A stretch of 64,000 nt of DNA from Maribacter caenipelagi (GTDB lineage: Bacteria; Bacteroidota; Bacteroidia; Flavobacteriales; Flavobacteriaceae), in contig NZ_SNZW01000013.1 of NCBI RefSeq assembly GCF_004364175.1, forward strand, positions 124,001 through 188,000. The letters are read 5' to 3'. A program made the position numbers and the translations under genes. Each line of letters starts with the position of its first letter. Within the stretch, counting starts at the first letter, position 1. Under the pieces are notes generated by a model. The model did no database searches. It saw nothing but the letters and a program-made list of their open reading frames with translations, and was not told the origin of the DNA. Below, in pieces: positions 34,738 to 43,231 of this stretch.

Positions 34738-35424
34738 ATGATTGCAAATACAGAACAAAAAAGATTAATTAAAACAGCTAGAATAACTGGCTTATGGTAT
34801 TTAATGATGGCTATTACAGGAATTCTTGGGTTTATGGTCTTTCATTCTCAAATATTTGTGTCTGGTAATCCTGAACAAACGCTAACAAATTTAGTAGAAT
34901 TAGAATCTACAGCAAGAATTAGGTTGCTATTAGAATTTGGTATAGTAATTTCTCAGGCACTTACCGCAGTTTGGTTTTTCAAATTATTTAAAGATAATTA
35001 TGAATGGGAAGCTTGGACTCTAGGTATATGGGGAATGGTAAATGCTTTAGCCATTATGATTAGTGCAATTTCAATCGCCTCAGCAATAGGTATTGCAAAT
35101 TCTGAAATAAGTGCTATGGAAGACAAAGTTTTACTAATTCAGGTTTTTCAAAATATTATTTCGAATGCTTGGGGTATTGGTGGCCTATTTTTCGGGTTAT
35201 GGCTATTTCCAATGGGATACATAGTTATCAAATCTAAAAGGTTGCCTGTCTGGTTAGGAAGAATAATTATTTTAGGTGGTATAGGCTATCTAATTTCTAC
35301 AGTTATACACTACGCAGGAATTGATTTTAGCTTCAATAGATTTCTTACGCTACCTGCAACCATTGGAGAATTTTGGATGATAGGTTATTTACTAATTTTT
35401 GGCATAAGACCTAGCTATAAGTAA
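34738..35424 (+). CDS. DUF4386-family membrane protein
   Basis: A 228-residue polytopic protein with about six hydrophobic segments. The N-terminus (KRLIKTARITGLWYLMMAITGILGFM) and the following FHSQIFVSGNPEQTLTNLV segment are typical of DUF4386, a family of unknown function often carried in accessory regions. It is flanked on both sides by attC-like palindromes. Its last codons overlap the left arm of the following site, which is a normal arrangement for gene cassettes. Confidence 0.85.
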   Translation: MIANTEQKRLIKTARITGLWYLMMAITGILGFMVFHSQIFVSGNPEQTLTNLVELESTARIRLLLEFGIVISQALTAVWFFKLFKDNYEWEAWTLGIWGMVNALAIMISAISIASAIGIANSEISAMEDKVLLIQVFQNIISNAWGIGGLFFGLWLFPMGYIVIKSKRLPVWLGRIIILGGIGYLISTVIHYAGIDFSFNRFLTLPATIGEFWMIGYLLIFGIRPSYK

Positions 35425-35535
35425 TTGCTTTTCTCTCCTACTTCTGAAAATCCTCACGGATTTCAGTTTGGTTTATACTTGCAACGTTAAGTGCTTATCC
35501 ACGAAACTACTCATAGCCGAAATCGTTGTGGGTAA
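35415..35535. repeat. attC-like imperfect palindrome, site 3
   Basis: Inner stem CTGAAAATC-CTCAC-GGATTTCAG at 35443-35465. The left arm (CTATAAGTAATTGC) overlaps the end of the DUF4386 gene; the right arm contains GTGCTTA and ends ATCGTTGTGGGTAAGGAG. The same word order as sites 1 and 2 shows common origin. Confidence 0.5.
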
Positions 35536-35575
35536 GGAGAAAAATTGAACTTACTTGAATAAAATTTAACAAAAA

Positions 35576-36637
35576 ATGATAAATAAAAGTTTTGAAAACG
35601 CAAAAGAGCAAAGCAAATCATTAGAAAATGATTTGTATAAGAATCCTCAAAAGTACCGCGTATTAACGGGAGATAGACCTACAGGTAATTTGCATCTTGG
35701 ACACTATTTTGGCTCAATTATAAACCGATTAAAATTACAAAGCTTGGGAATTGAGACTTATATTTTACTTGCTGATTATCAAGTGTTGACAGATAGAAGT
35801 GTTTTTAATGAAATTTCAAAATTCACCTATGAACTAACTTTGGACTATTTAGCCTGTGGATTAGACCCTGAAAATTATAAAACTCATATTTTTCCACATA
35901 GTCATATTCCTGAATTAAATCAACTAACTATTCCATTTCTGACATTAGTTTCCAGTTCAGAATTAATCAAAAATCCAACTGTTAAAGAAGAAATTACTGC
36001 TTCAGGACTAAGTAATATTAATGCGGGAATGTATATCTATCCAGTTCATCAAGCTGCTGATATTTTCTTTTGTAAAAGTAATGTGGTTCCTGTTGGAAAA
36101 TATCAATTATCTCATATAGAATTAACTCGGAAAATTGCAAAGCGCTTTAATACCAAATTCAATAAAAATATTTTTACAGAACCAGTTGCATTTTTTACTG
36201 ATACCCCTATTATTCTTGGGTTAGACGGTATTCAAAAAATGAGCAAAAGTCGCAACAATTCAATTAAGATAAAGTCAACAGCTGACGAAACAGCAAAACT
36301 AAGAAAATCTGCCAAAACTGATTCAAATCGTTACATATCTTACGACCCCGAAAACAGACCAGAGGTTTCCAACTTACTTAAGTTAGCTTCCTTATGTTCA
36401 AATAAAAGTCCAACAGATATTGCTGATAAAATTGGCGACCAAGGTTCAGGAAAACTTAAACAGCTAACAGCAGAAGCCATAAACACATATTTTGATCATA
36501 TTAGAAAAAAAAGAATAGAGCTTGAAAAAAATAAAGATTATGTCAGGGATATTTTGCTTAAAGGTATAAGTAAAGCGAGAGAAATAGCTATTGGAACGTT
36601 GAGTGAAGTCACTGAGGCAATGAATATGAAAATATAA
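35576..36637 (+). CDS. trpS: Accessory tryptophanyl-tRNA synthetase (TrpRS1-like type)
   Basis: A 353-residue class I synthetase with both signatures: TGDRPTGNLHLGHYFGS (HIGH motif HLGH) and KMSKS at residues 221-225. Tryptophan-site features include YPVHQAADIFF, with the conserved Asp of the AAD motif. Where Bacillus stearothermophilus TrpRS has His43 (VDQHAIT), this protein has Gln (ADYQVLT), and the GEDQ motif is GKYQ. From memory, ADYQV-I-T and YPVHQAADILFC are typical of the second TrpRS of actinomycetes, which gives indolmycin resistance. Its position in a cassette-like run suggests an extra copy rather than the housekeeping enzyme. Activity and resistance are inference. Confidence 0.9.
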   Translation: MINKSFENAKEQSKSLENDLYKNPQKYRVLTGDRPTGNLHLGHYFGSIINRLKLQSLGIETYILLADYQVLTDRSVFNEISKFTYELTLDYLACGLDPENYKTHIFPHSHIPELNQLTIPFLTLVSSSELIKNPTVKEEITASGLSNINAGMYIYPVHQAADIFFCKSNVVPVGKYQLSHIELTRKIAKRFNTKFNKNIFTEPVAFFTDTPIILGLDGIQKMSKSRNNSIKIKSTADETAKLRKSAKTDSNRYISYDPENRPEVSNLLKLASLCSNKSPTDIADKIGDQGSGKLKQLTAEAINTYFDHIRKKRIELEKNKDYVRDILLKGISKAREIAIGTLSEVTEAMNMKI

Positions 36638-36848
36638 TAGCACTACATCCAGCAAAGAACTGAAATCGGACTTGATTCAATCTTTTTATTTGAAAGAATA
36701 GATTTGATTTTAAATGGAATCTCGAAGAACAAATAAAGCGGACGGAAGCATTTCAAAAAAACAAAATAACTAAAACTATTATTTAATTCTACTTTTTCAA
36801 GAAGGTAAACTTCAATCAATAATCATCATTAATCAAAAAAAAATCATT

Positions 36849-37418
36849 ATGAAAAAAACTTTAATTACTTTGACTTTGTGCGGACTAACATTAATCGCCA
36901 AAGCTCAAAACACTAGTGTAGAAAAATCAACATTCGGAGTACAAACTGGAGTTCTAGGAATCTGGGCATATAATGAAGCAAAACTATCAAATACCGTAGC
37001 ACTGAGAACAGAAATTGGTTTTGATTTTGGTATATGGGAAACTACTTTTTACGATGATTATGATTCTCCATTTCTACTAACACCTGTTATAGTTGTTGAA
37101 CCAAGATTTTATTATAACCTCGAAAAACGTTCAAAAAACTCAAAACCAACCGATGGGAATAGTGGCAACTTTATTGCTTTAAAAATGGGGTATCATCCAG
37201 ATTGGTTTGTCTTATTCAATACTGACGATGCTCCTATTGTAAGTGATTTTTCTATTATACCCACTTGGGGAATTAGAAGAAACATAGGCAAACATTTTAA
37301 TTATGAAGCAGGTCTTGGTACAGGGTTTAGTTACACATTTGCTAAACGTGCTGGTTATTTAAAGAACAAAAGTGAAATGGAATTAAATATGCACTTGCGA
37401 ATAGGGTACAGGTTTTAG
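36849..37418 (+). CDS. Secreted small outer-membrane-type protein
   Basis: A 189-residue protein with signal peptide (LITLTLCGLTLIAKAQ) and an alternating strand pattern ending NMHLRIGYRF, typical of an outer-membrane barrel. The block YYNLEKRSKNSKPTDGNSGN matches the YYNFEKRQRKRK and YGNSANY block of the tandem proteins at 46912-48755, so it is a distant member of that family inside the island. The 210 bases upstream hold no clear attC-like site. The role is unknown. Confidence 0.8.
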   Translation: MKKTLITLTLCGLTLIAKAQNTSVEKSTFGVQTGVLGIWAYNEAKLSNTVALRTEIGFDFGIWETTFYDDYDSPFLLTPVIVVEPRFYYNLEKRSKNSKPTDGNSGNFIALKMGYHPDWFVLFNTDDAPIVSDFSIIPTWGIRRNIGKHFNYEAGLGTGFSYTFAKRAGYLKNKSEMELNMHLRIGYRF

Positions 37419-37428
37419 CAAAAACAAT

Positions 37429-37500
37429 TCTCTGAGCTTTTGCTTAGTGCGCAGCCCGAAATTCCCTGAATTTCTGCGCCCGCACCGCTCATAGTCAGAA
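37429..37500. repeat. attC-like palindrome, site 4 (GC-richer)
   Basis: Nested stems GTGCGCAG and CTGCGCCCGCAC with an inner GAAATT-CCCTG-AATTTC (37447-37486), and outer CTGAGC against GCTCATAGTCAG. It follows the barrel-like gene within 11 bases. Its sequence differs from sites 1-3, so it may belong to another cassette family or be a simple hairpin. Confidence 0.35.
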
Positions 37501-37525
37501 GGTTAAATCCAATATAGACCAACAT

Positions 37526-38425
37526 ATGAAAACAAAAATCACAATCTTGCTATCAATACTAATTTTGATTTTGTCATGCGAGCCAACAATTGAAGAAACT
37601 GTTGATTTAAATGTTCAAAATTGGATTCATGGTTCTGAAAACTGTGAAGATAATATTGACCCACCAATTCAGGTCGTTAAGTACAATAGCAAAACTTATA
37701 TTTTACGTCAAAACAAATGTACAAATTACGAAGCACCTTTTATGTTTCTGTTTTTTGGTGAAAACAAAGCGCTATTAATGGATACTGGAGCTACTCAAGA
37801 GGATGATATTTTTCCGATTTATGAAACTGTAAATAGAATTATTAACGACTGGTCTAAAAAGAATGGAGCGGTCGAATTAATTGTTGCGCATACCCATAAG
37901 CATGGAGACCACTTTGCAGGCGATGTACAATTCAAAGGAAAACCGAAAACTTCTGTAATCGACCTTGAGGTTAAAGACGTACAAGATTTTTTTAAGATAG
38001 CGAACTGGCCCGAAGAAGTTGTAGATTATGATTTAGGAAATCGCATGATGAAGATAATACCAATTCCTGGACACCAAGCTTCTTCAATAGCGGTTTATGA
38101 TACTTCGACGAAAATTCTCTTGACTGGAGACACCTTTTATCCTGGTAGACTATACATAAATGATTGGATTGCTTTTAAAATTAGTATTGAACGACTTGTA
38201 AAATTCACCGACAGTTATGAGGTTTCAACCATACTTGGAAATCACATCGAAATGACTCAAACAGTTGGAGTTGATTATCCCATGGGAAGTAACTACCAGC
38301 CTAAAGAACACCAACTTCCGTTAAGTGTGCTCACATTAAAAGAACTTTCACGAGCGCTTACAAAATTAGGAGATACACCGACAAAGAAAATACATGATAG
38401 CTTTATAATATATCCCGTCGATTAA
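37526..38425 (+). CDS. Metallo-beta-lactamase-fold hydrolase (lipoprotein)
   Basis: A 299-residue protein with lipoprotein signal (LLSILILILSC). The MBL metal motif is AHTHKHGDHFAGD, followed by IPGHQASSIAVYD and LLTGDTFYPG, and a late GNHIEMT histidine. Fold and spacing fit glyoxalase-II-like or lactonase-type hydrolases. The substrate is unknown; true beta-lactamase activity cannot be inferred. It is followed 13 bases later by a PD40 lipoprotein. Confidence 0.9.
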   Translation: MKTKITILLSILILILSCEPTIEETVDLNVQNWIHGSENCEDNIDPPIQVVKYNSKTYILRQNKCTNYEAPFMFLFFGENKALLMDTGATQEDDIFPIYETVNRIINDWSKKNGAVELIVAHTHKHGDHFAGDVQFKGKPKTSVIDLEVKDVQDFFKIANWPEEVVDYDLGNRMMKIIPIPGHQASSIAVYDTSTKILLTGDTFYPGRLYINDWIAFKISIERLVKFTDSYEVSTILGNHIEMTQTVGVDYPMGSNYQPKEHQLPLSVLTLKELSRALTKLGDTPTKKIHDSFIIYPVD

Positions 38426-38438
38426 AACATACTAAGAA

Positions 38439-39371
38439 ATGAAAAATCTTAAAATTAAATTATCCGTATTGCTATCTGTAATATTTTTAAGTGCCTGTAA
38501 AACTGAGAATTCGAATGTAAAAGAAAATGATTCTTTGACCATAGAAAACCCATATCTTGGTCAAAAGCCACCAGAATTAAAGCCTATACCATTTGCTCCT
38601 GGTCTTGTGTCTACAGAAATTTATGAATATGATGGTGCATTCACCCCAGATATGAAAGCGTTTTATTTTATTAGAAGAGGAGAAGAAAATAAAAAATCAG
38701 CTTTTTACGAATACAAATACAACGAAATTAATGGGAAATGGGAAAAATCTGAAATAGCATCTCCATGGATAGGAAGACCAGTAATATCCCCAGATGGACA
38801 AACCATGCATTTAGGTGACAGGTATCTAAAAAGAACAGAATCTGGATGGTCAGAATTACAAAAACTAGAACCTCCTAACGTAAGTAATGATTCTATGTAT
38901 ATTATGCGCCTTTCATCGTCTTCAAATGGTACGTATTATTTTGACACTTATAAAGAAAACGATTCAACATTTCCAATTCGCTATTCGCGTTTAATAGATG
39001 GAAAGCATGAGGAACCTAGAGCTTTGCCTAAAGAAATAAATACTGGCACTTTTTTAAGCCATCCTTTTATAGCACCAGACGAATCATATTTATTATTTGA
39101 TGCTAAAAGGGAAAATGGTTTCGGAGACTCTGATATTTACATCAGTTTTAAAGAAAGTGATGGCACTTGGGGTGATGGGATTAATTTGGGAGATAAAATA
39201 AACACCAACGGTTGGGAAGCTTCTGCTAGCATAACACCAGACGGTAAATACCTTTTCTTTAGCAGAAATGTAGGGTCAGTAGATTTTGAAAATGTAGATA
39301 TATTTTGGGTAGATGCAGAAGTTATCTTATCACTTAAAAAAAACCATCAAAACATTAAATCAACGCATTAA
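38439..39371 (+). CDS. PD40/TolB-like beta-propeller lipoprotein
   Basis: A 310-residue lipoprotein (signal VLLSVIFLSAC). It carries repeated WD40-like PD40 blades: GAFTPDMKAFYFIRRG, RPVISPDGQTMHLGD, HPFIAPDESYLLFDAKREN and ASITPDGKYLFFSRN. Such propellers occur in envelope proteins and in prolyl-oligopeptidase relatives. It has no catalytic domain. It probably binds a partner or ligand, and likely shares a transcript with the MBL gene upstream. Confidence 0.88.
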   Translation: MKNLKIKLSVLLSVIFLSACKTENSNVKENDSLTIENPYLGQKPPELKPIPFAPGLVSTEIYEYDGAFTPDMKAFYFIRRGEENKKSAFYEYKYNEINGKWEKSEIASPWIGRPVISPDGQTMHLGDRYLKRTESGWSELQKLEPPNVSNDSMYIMRLSSSSNGTYYFDTYKENDSTFPIRYSRLIDGKHEEPRALPKEINTGTFLSHPFIAPDESYLLFDAKRENGFGDSDIYISFKESDGTWGDGINLGDKINTNGWEASASITPDGKYLFFSRNVGSVDFENVDIFWVDAEVILSLKKNHQNIKSTH

Positions 39372-39412
39372 AAATCATTAATCAAATCAAAACAATTTTA
39401 AAGCGAACAATT

Positions 39413-39451
39413 ATGTATTCAGTAAGAATTAACACGAGTAATTCGTCATAG
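39413..39451 (+). other. Very short frame behind a recurrent leader motif
   Basis: ATG 39413 to TAG 39451 would encode 12 residues (MYSVRINTSNSS). It follows the motif TTTTAAAGCGAACAATT seen before several genes of the island. It may be a leader peptide or the stump of a deleted gene; translation is not shown. Confidence 0.25.
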
Positions 39452-39500
39452 TATTCTACAATACATCAATCATTATCATCAATCAAAAAACGAACAGTAC

Positions 39501-40361
39501 ATGTTTTTCAAATCAAAAGAAGGAAAAGAAAAAATCTTATTCCTTTACAATCAAAAGTTAAATAAGCTGAATATTGAATATTCAGAAAAATTGATAGAAA
39601 CAAAGTTTGGAGTCACTAATGTTATCATTACTGGCGACACTAAAAACCCTCCATTAGTACTTATTCATGGCACAGGAGGTTGTGCACCACAAATTTTAGA
39701 TTCTTTCCCCAATCTAGCTTCAAAATATTGTGTCTATGCCATTGATGTCTTAGCGCAGCCCAATAAAAGTGCAGAGAATAGGTTGGACATGAAATCTTTA
39801 GATTATGGAAAATGGCTTATTGAAGTAATCATAAAACTAAGATTGAAAGACGTGACCCTAGTAGGTTTTTCTTTTGGTGGTTTCATTAGCTTAAAAGCAC
39901 TGGAGTTTAACGAGACACCAATAAGAAGGGTTTTCTTAATCGCTCCAGTCTATATGGTAAATGGCAATCCTCTTGTAGGTTTGTTTAAAATGTTCCTACC
40001 ATTAAAAAAGTTTATAAGAACTAACAATCAAAAGCACATTAAAAAGGTAATGAACGTACTTTTTTCTGAATACGATGATTTTGCTTTAGAGTTTATGTCT
40101 ACTACGTTTCAACACTGTAATATGGATTTTTCTCCTTTGCCACTACTATCTAAAAATGATGCAAATAGACTAAAAACACCGATTACCATTTTTGCCTGTG
40201 AAAAAGACATCATGTTTCCCGGAAAAAAAATGATTAGAAGAGCAAATCGAATATTTTCATCTATAGAAGAAGTTGTTTTGATTGAAGAGGCTAAACACGT
40301 ACCAAATTCAAAGGATTTTAAAAAAATAGAAGATTTAATTATTTATAAAAACAGGCACTGA
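39501..40361 (+). CDS. Alpha/beta-fold hydrolase
   Basis: A 286-residue cytosolic alpha/beta-hydrolase: oxyanion strand LVLIHGTGGCAPQILD, nucleophile elbow LVGFSFGGFISL, acid strand TIFACEKDIMFP and C-terminal catalytic His in EEAKHVPNS. It starts directly after the leader motif CAATCAAAAAACGAACAG. The stop is one base before the start of a second hydrolase, so the two form an operon. The specificity (esterase, lactonase or other) is unknown. Confidence 0.9.
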   Translation: MFFKSKEGKEKILFLYNQKLNKLNIEYSEKLIETKFGVTNVIITGDTKNPPLVLIHGTGGCAPQILDSFPNLASKYCVYAIDVLAQPNKSAENRLDMKSLDYGKWLIEVIIKLRLKDVTLVGFSFGGFISLKALEFNETPIRRVFLIAPVYMVNGNPLVGLFKMFLPLKKFIRTNNQKHIKKVMNVLFSEYDDFALEFMSTTFQHCNMDFSPLPLLSKNDANRLKTPITIFACEKDIMFPGKKMIRRANRIFSSIEEVVLIEEAKHVPNSKDFKKIEDLIIYKNRH

Positions 40362-40362
40362 A

Positions 40363-41313
40363 ATGATACAAGAAATTAAATCTTTAAAATTTCCCAAATC
40401 CAATATAATTTCAATAAATGGAATTGAGTTAGGAGTATTTGAAGCAGGTAAAGAAAATATTGGCAATCCGATTGTACTTTGTCATGGCTTTCCCGAACAT
40501 GCCTTTTCTTGGCGTTATCAAATACCAGCGCTTGCTAAAGCTGGTTATCATGTCATTGTTCCAAATCAAAGAGGATATGGCAATTCATCGTGCCCTAAAG
40601 AAGTAACGGCATATGATATAACCCATTTAACAGATGATTTAGTGGCCTTACTTGATTATTACAACTACAGAGATGCTGTTTTTGTGGGTCATGATTGGGG
40701 CGCAAATGTAGTATGGAACCTTGCACTATTGCATCCAGAACGCGTAAATAAAATACTAAATCTTGCATTGCCTTATCAAGAACGAGGTGAAAAACCATGG
40801 ATTCAGTTTATGGAAGAGATTTTTGGTGAAGATTTCTATTTTGTTCATTTTAATAAAAAACCAGGAGTAGCAGATGCTTTGTTAGAGAACCATGCAGAAA
40901 ACTTTCTTCGTAATTTATTTCGTAAGAATGTGCCTCTTACACCTCCAGAACCGGGAATGTTATTGATGAATCTTGCAAAAGCGGAAAAGCCTTCTGGTGA
41001 GCCTATTATGAACGACGTTGATTTGTCTGTATTTGTAAGTGCCTTTAGAAATTCAGGATTTAATGGAGCTATTAATTGGTATAGAAACCTTGACCGAAAC
41101 TGGCACGTATTAGCAGAAATAGATCCAATCATCAAACAACCTACTCTTATGATCTATGGTAATCTAGATATGATTCCAAAATTTGAAAGGCTACAGGATT
41201 TTGTTCCTAATTTGGATGTGATTAGTTTAGAGTGTGGCCATCACATTCAACAAGAATTACCACAAGAAACAAATGAATCGATTTTAAAATGGTTAGCAAA
41301 ATTTAATGGTTAA
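40363..41313 (+). CDS. Alpha/beta-fold hydrolase, soluble epoxide hydrolase-like
   Basis: A 316-residue enzyme of the epoxide hydrolase/haloalkane dehalogenase branch: oxyanion motif CHGFPEHAFSWRYQIPALA, nucleophile elbow FVGHDWGANVVWNL with Asp as nucleophile, a cap domain, acid residue in YGNLDMIP and catalytic His in ECGHHIQQELP. HGFPE and GHDWGA are typical of epoxide hydrolases. It is coupled to the preceding hydrolase by a one-base gap. The substrate is unknown. Confidence 0.9.
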   Translation: MIQEIKSLKFPKSNIISINGIELGVFEAGKENIGNPIVLCHGFPEHAFSWRYQIPALAKAGYHVIVPNQRGYGNSSCPKEVTAYDITHLTDDLVALLDYYNYRDAVFVGHDWGANVVWNLALLHPERVNKILNLALPYQERGEKPWIQFMEEIFGEDFYFVHFNKKPGVADALLENHAENFLRNLFRKNVPLTPPEPGMLLMNLAKAEKPSGEPIMNDVDLSVFVSAFRNSGFNGAINWYRNLDRNWHVLAEIDPIIKQPTLMIYGNLDMIPKFERLQDFVPNLDVISLECGHHIQQELPQETNESILKWLAKFNG

Positions 41314-41332
41314 AAAAGGATTGGAATCAAGA

Positions 41333-41386
41333 ATGGTATTTTATAGAGAAGGAGCAGAATTTGTTAGAGACTATTTAAAGATGTAG
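41333..41386 (+). pseudogene. Possible 3' remnant of a lost gene
   Basis: A short open frame encodes MVFYREGAEFVRDYLKM before TAG 41386 and continues upstream in frame only into the end of the hydrolase gene. The sequence looks protein-like and may be the last codons of a deleted gene. Weak evidence. Confidence 0.25.
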
Positions 41387-41434
41387 CATCAAAAATAATT
41401 GAAAATTTAAATAATCGAGAAATAAGCCAATAAG

Positions 41435-42346
41435 ATGAAAAATTCAAAACAAATTTCACTAACCTATTTCTGCATATTATTTTTGATGGGTGTTACAGTC
41501 TCATGCTCAAATGATGATATTATTGGGGCTTTAAATCTTACTTATTTAAACATACCCGATTCAAGTTTTGAAGCGATACTTATAAAAACAGGTGTAGATT
41601 CTGATGGTATTATAAATCAGCAAATGCTAAGCAGTGATGCTGAAGAAATAACTACCCTTGACTTAAGTAATCTAGAATATGGAGCTATTACTGACTTAAC
41701 GGGAATAGAAGGCTTCACTAGTTTAACGAAATTAATTGCCATCCAGCATGATATAGCGCAAATTGATTTAAGTGATAATTTAAATTTGGATACCTTAAAT
41801 CTTGCGGGGAATAAATTGTTAAGTATTGATATTAGCAACAACAGTAAATTAGTTTTACTTGATTTGACTGCTAATGAAATGAATTCAGTAGTTGGATTAT
41901 CAGAATTGGGTAAATTAAGGGACTTGGATTTGTCTTGGAATTATTTTGAAACTTTTAGTATTTCTAGTGAGTCGTTACAGGTTTTACATATGAGTAATAA
42001 TGATTTGTATTTACTCGACATAAGTTCAGCTCCAAATCTAAAAAACCTACTTTTAACATCAAATAGATTGCAAGGTTTAGAGGTGTTTTCAAATAAAAAG
42101 TTAGAAACATTACTGATTTCTGATAACGAGCTGCAAACTATAAATCTCTTAGAAAATCATAATTTAACGCATCTTTATATCACCAGTAATTCCTTGGATA
42201 GGTTAAACGTAAGTTTTAATCAAAACCTTATTGATTTGAAAGTAGATAGAAATCCAAATCTGTCATGTATTAAAGTTCTTGATGGACAAAATATTCCACA
42301 GATTTCTAAATCAGATCATCAAGAGCTAAATGATGATTGCAATTAA
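41435..42346 (+). CDS. Leucine-rich-repeat lipoprotein
   Basis: A 303-residue lipoprotein (signal CILFLMGVTVSC). After a short N-terminal segment with IPDSSFEAILIKTGVDSDG it carries about nine 20-21-residue leucine-rich repeats of the internalin-like or SDS22-like type (LTTLDLSNL, LNLAGNKLLSIDISNN, LLISDNELQTINLLEN). Such surface proteins in Bacteroidota bind proteins or polymers. It is the last gene before the right island end. It is followed by 311 bases without a gene up to tmRNA. Confidence 0.88.
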   Translation: MKNSKQISLTYFCILFLMGVTVSCSNDDIIGALNLTYLNIPDSSFEAILIKTGVDSDGIINQQMLSSDAEEITTLDLSNLEYGAITDLTGIEGFTSLTKLIAIQHDIAQIDLSDNLNLDTLNLAGNKLLSIDISNNSKLVLLDLTANEMNSVVGLSELGKLRDLDLSWNYFETFSISSESLQVLHMSNNDLYLLDISSAPNLKNLLLTSNRLQGLEVFSNKKLETLLISDNELQTINLLENHNLTHLYITSNSLDRLNVSFNQNLIDLKVDRNPNLSCIKVLDGQNIPQISKSDHQELNDDCN

Positions 42347-42510
42347 AAAGCCATTGCAGATAATTACCTCAAAGGCTCACTAAATTATATATTAGGTATT
42401 TACTACCCTCACTAAGATATAAAAATCATGAATAGAACATATATATTATTACTAATAGTACAAGATAACTTTTTTATAAATAACATTATATCAGTTAATT
42501 ACCAGGAAAT

Positions 42511-42552
42511 CGGTGAGTGTTTTTTTAATTAAAAAGTACTCACCGAATAGGT
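42511..42552. repeat. Palindrome and 16-bp direct repeat at the right island end
   Basis: CGGTGAGT at 42511 pairs with ACTCACCG at 42538 across an AT-rich centre (TTTTTAATTAAAAA). The right arm begins the 16-bp word TACTCACCGAATAGGT (42537-42552), which is also at 10945. The left end has only one arm. It could be a recombinase binding site, a regulator site or a terminator. The rest of 42347-42510 holds nothing recognisable. Confidence 0.5.
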
Positions 42553-42600
42553 CACATAAAATACGGTTTCAAAACGCTTCAAATGAAACCATATAAAATG

Positions 42601-42635
42601 AAAAACCCTGTTAATCATACGATTACAGGGTTTTT
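42601..42635 (-). terminator. Terminator of tmRNA
   Basis: Stem AAAAACCCTGTTAATC against GATTACAGGGTTTTT with a one-base bulge and an ATAC loop, 23 bases beyond the tmRNA 3' end on the minus strand. The flanking A/T runs make it active on either strand. Confidence 0.85.
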
Positions 42636-42657
42636 AAATAGTTTTGGTACTATTCTA

Positions 42658-42671
42658 GTGGAGCCGGAGGG
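42658..42671 (-). repeat. tmRNA 3' end: candidate island attachment site (right)
   Basis: GTGGAGCCGGAGGG is the acceptor and T-arm end of tmRNA and is repeated exactly at 10872-10885. The interval between the copies is 31,786 bases and is rich in accessory genes. Confidence 0.6.
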
Positions 42672-43055
42672 ATTCGAACCCTCGTCCAAACAAGCAATTA
42701 AAATGCTTTCTACATGTTTAGGATCTGATTAATTTTCGATGCATACCTGACCAGAAACCGCCCAATATACACTTATCTTCTTAAGATTTTGGTGGTGTCG
42801 CCAAAGTGAGCGGACACCCTTATGTTGACTTTTCTGGTGCTCCTATAAGAATCGCCATCAACAAGGGCTATTCAGGAACATCTCGCTTCCCTACCTGGTA
42901 GGGACGAGGCTAATCTTACTATAATTCAGATTAAGCGGCAAGAGCGTAATTATTTTCGCCAATTAAAAGTGTGAAAAATGAGATTAACGAGCTGTTTCCC
43001 AGCGCTCGACATGCTTACATTCCAACTGGTCTCGCTGTCAAAACCGGTCGGCCCC
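42658..43055 (-). ncRNA. ssrA: Transfer-messenger RNA (tmRNA), tag GENNYALAA
   Basis: The 5' end is GGGGCCGACCGG and the 3' end CCTCCGGCTCCA; they form a 7-bp acceptor stem with one G-U pair, and the T-arm GAGGGTTCGAATCCCTC is canonical. The tag frame is at 42960-42931 on the minus strand: GGC-GAA-AAT-AAT-TAC-GCT-CTT-GCC-GCT-TAA, giving GENNYALAA, the usual Bacteroidota ending. CCA is not encoded (ACTA instead). It rescues stalled ribosomes and marks products for proteolysis. The exact 3' base may differ by one or two. Confidence 0.95.
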
Positions 43056-43231
43056 AATATGTAAAAGAACTTTCTAATCTATATAATAGCTGAATCAATT
43101 CAATCGACATCGACTATTAAATAGCGGGCAGCAAAGCTAACAAAACTTTACGATCCCCTATAATTTTTATTTTGACCTAAGCCAAGTGTTTCTAATTGTA
43201 TAATTTAGTGCAATATTTATACCAAACCCAT

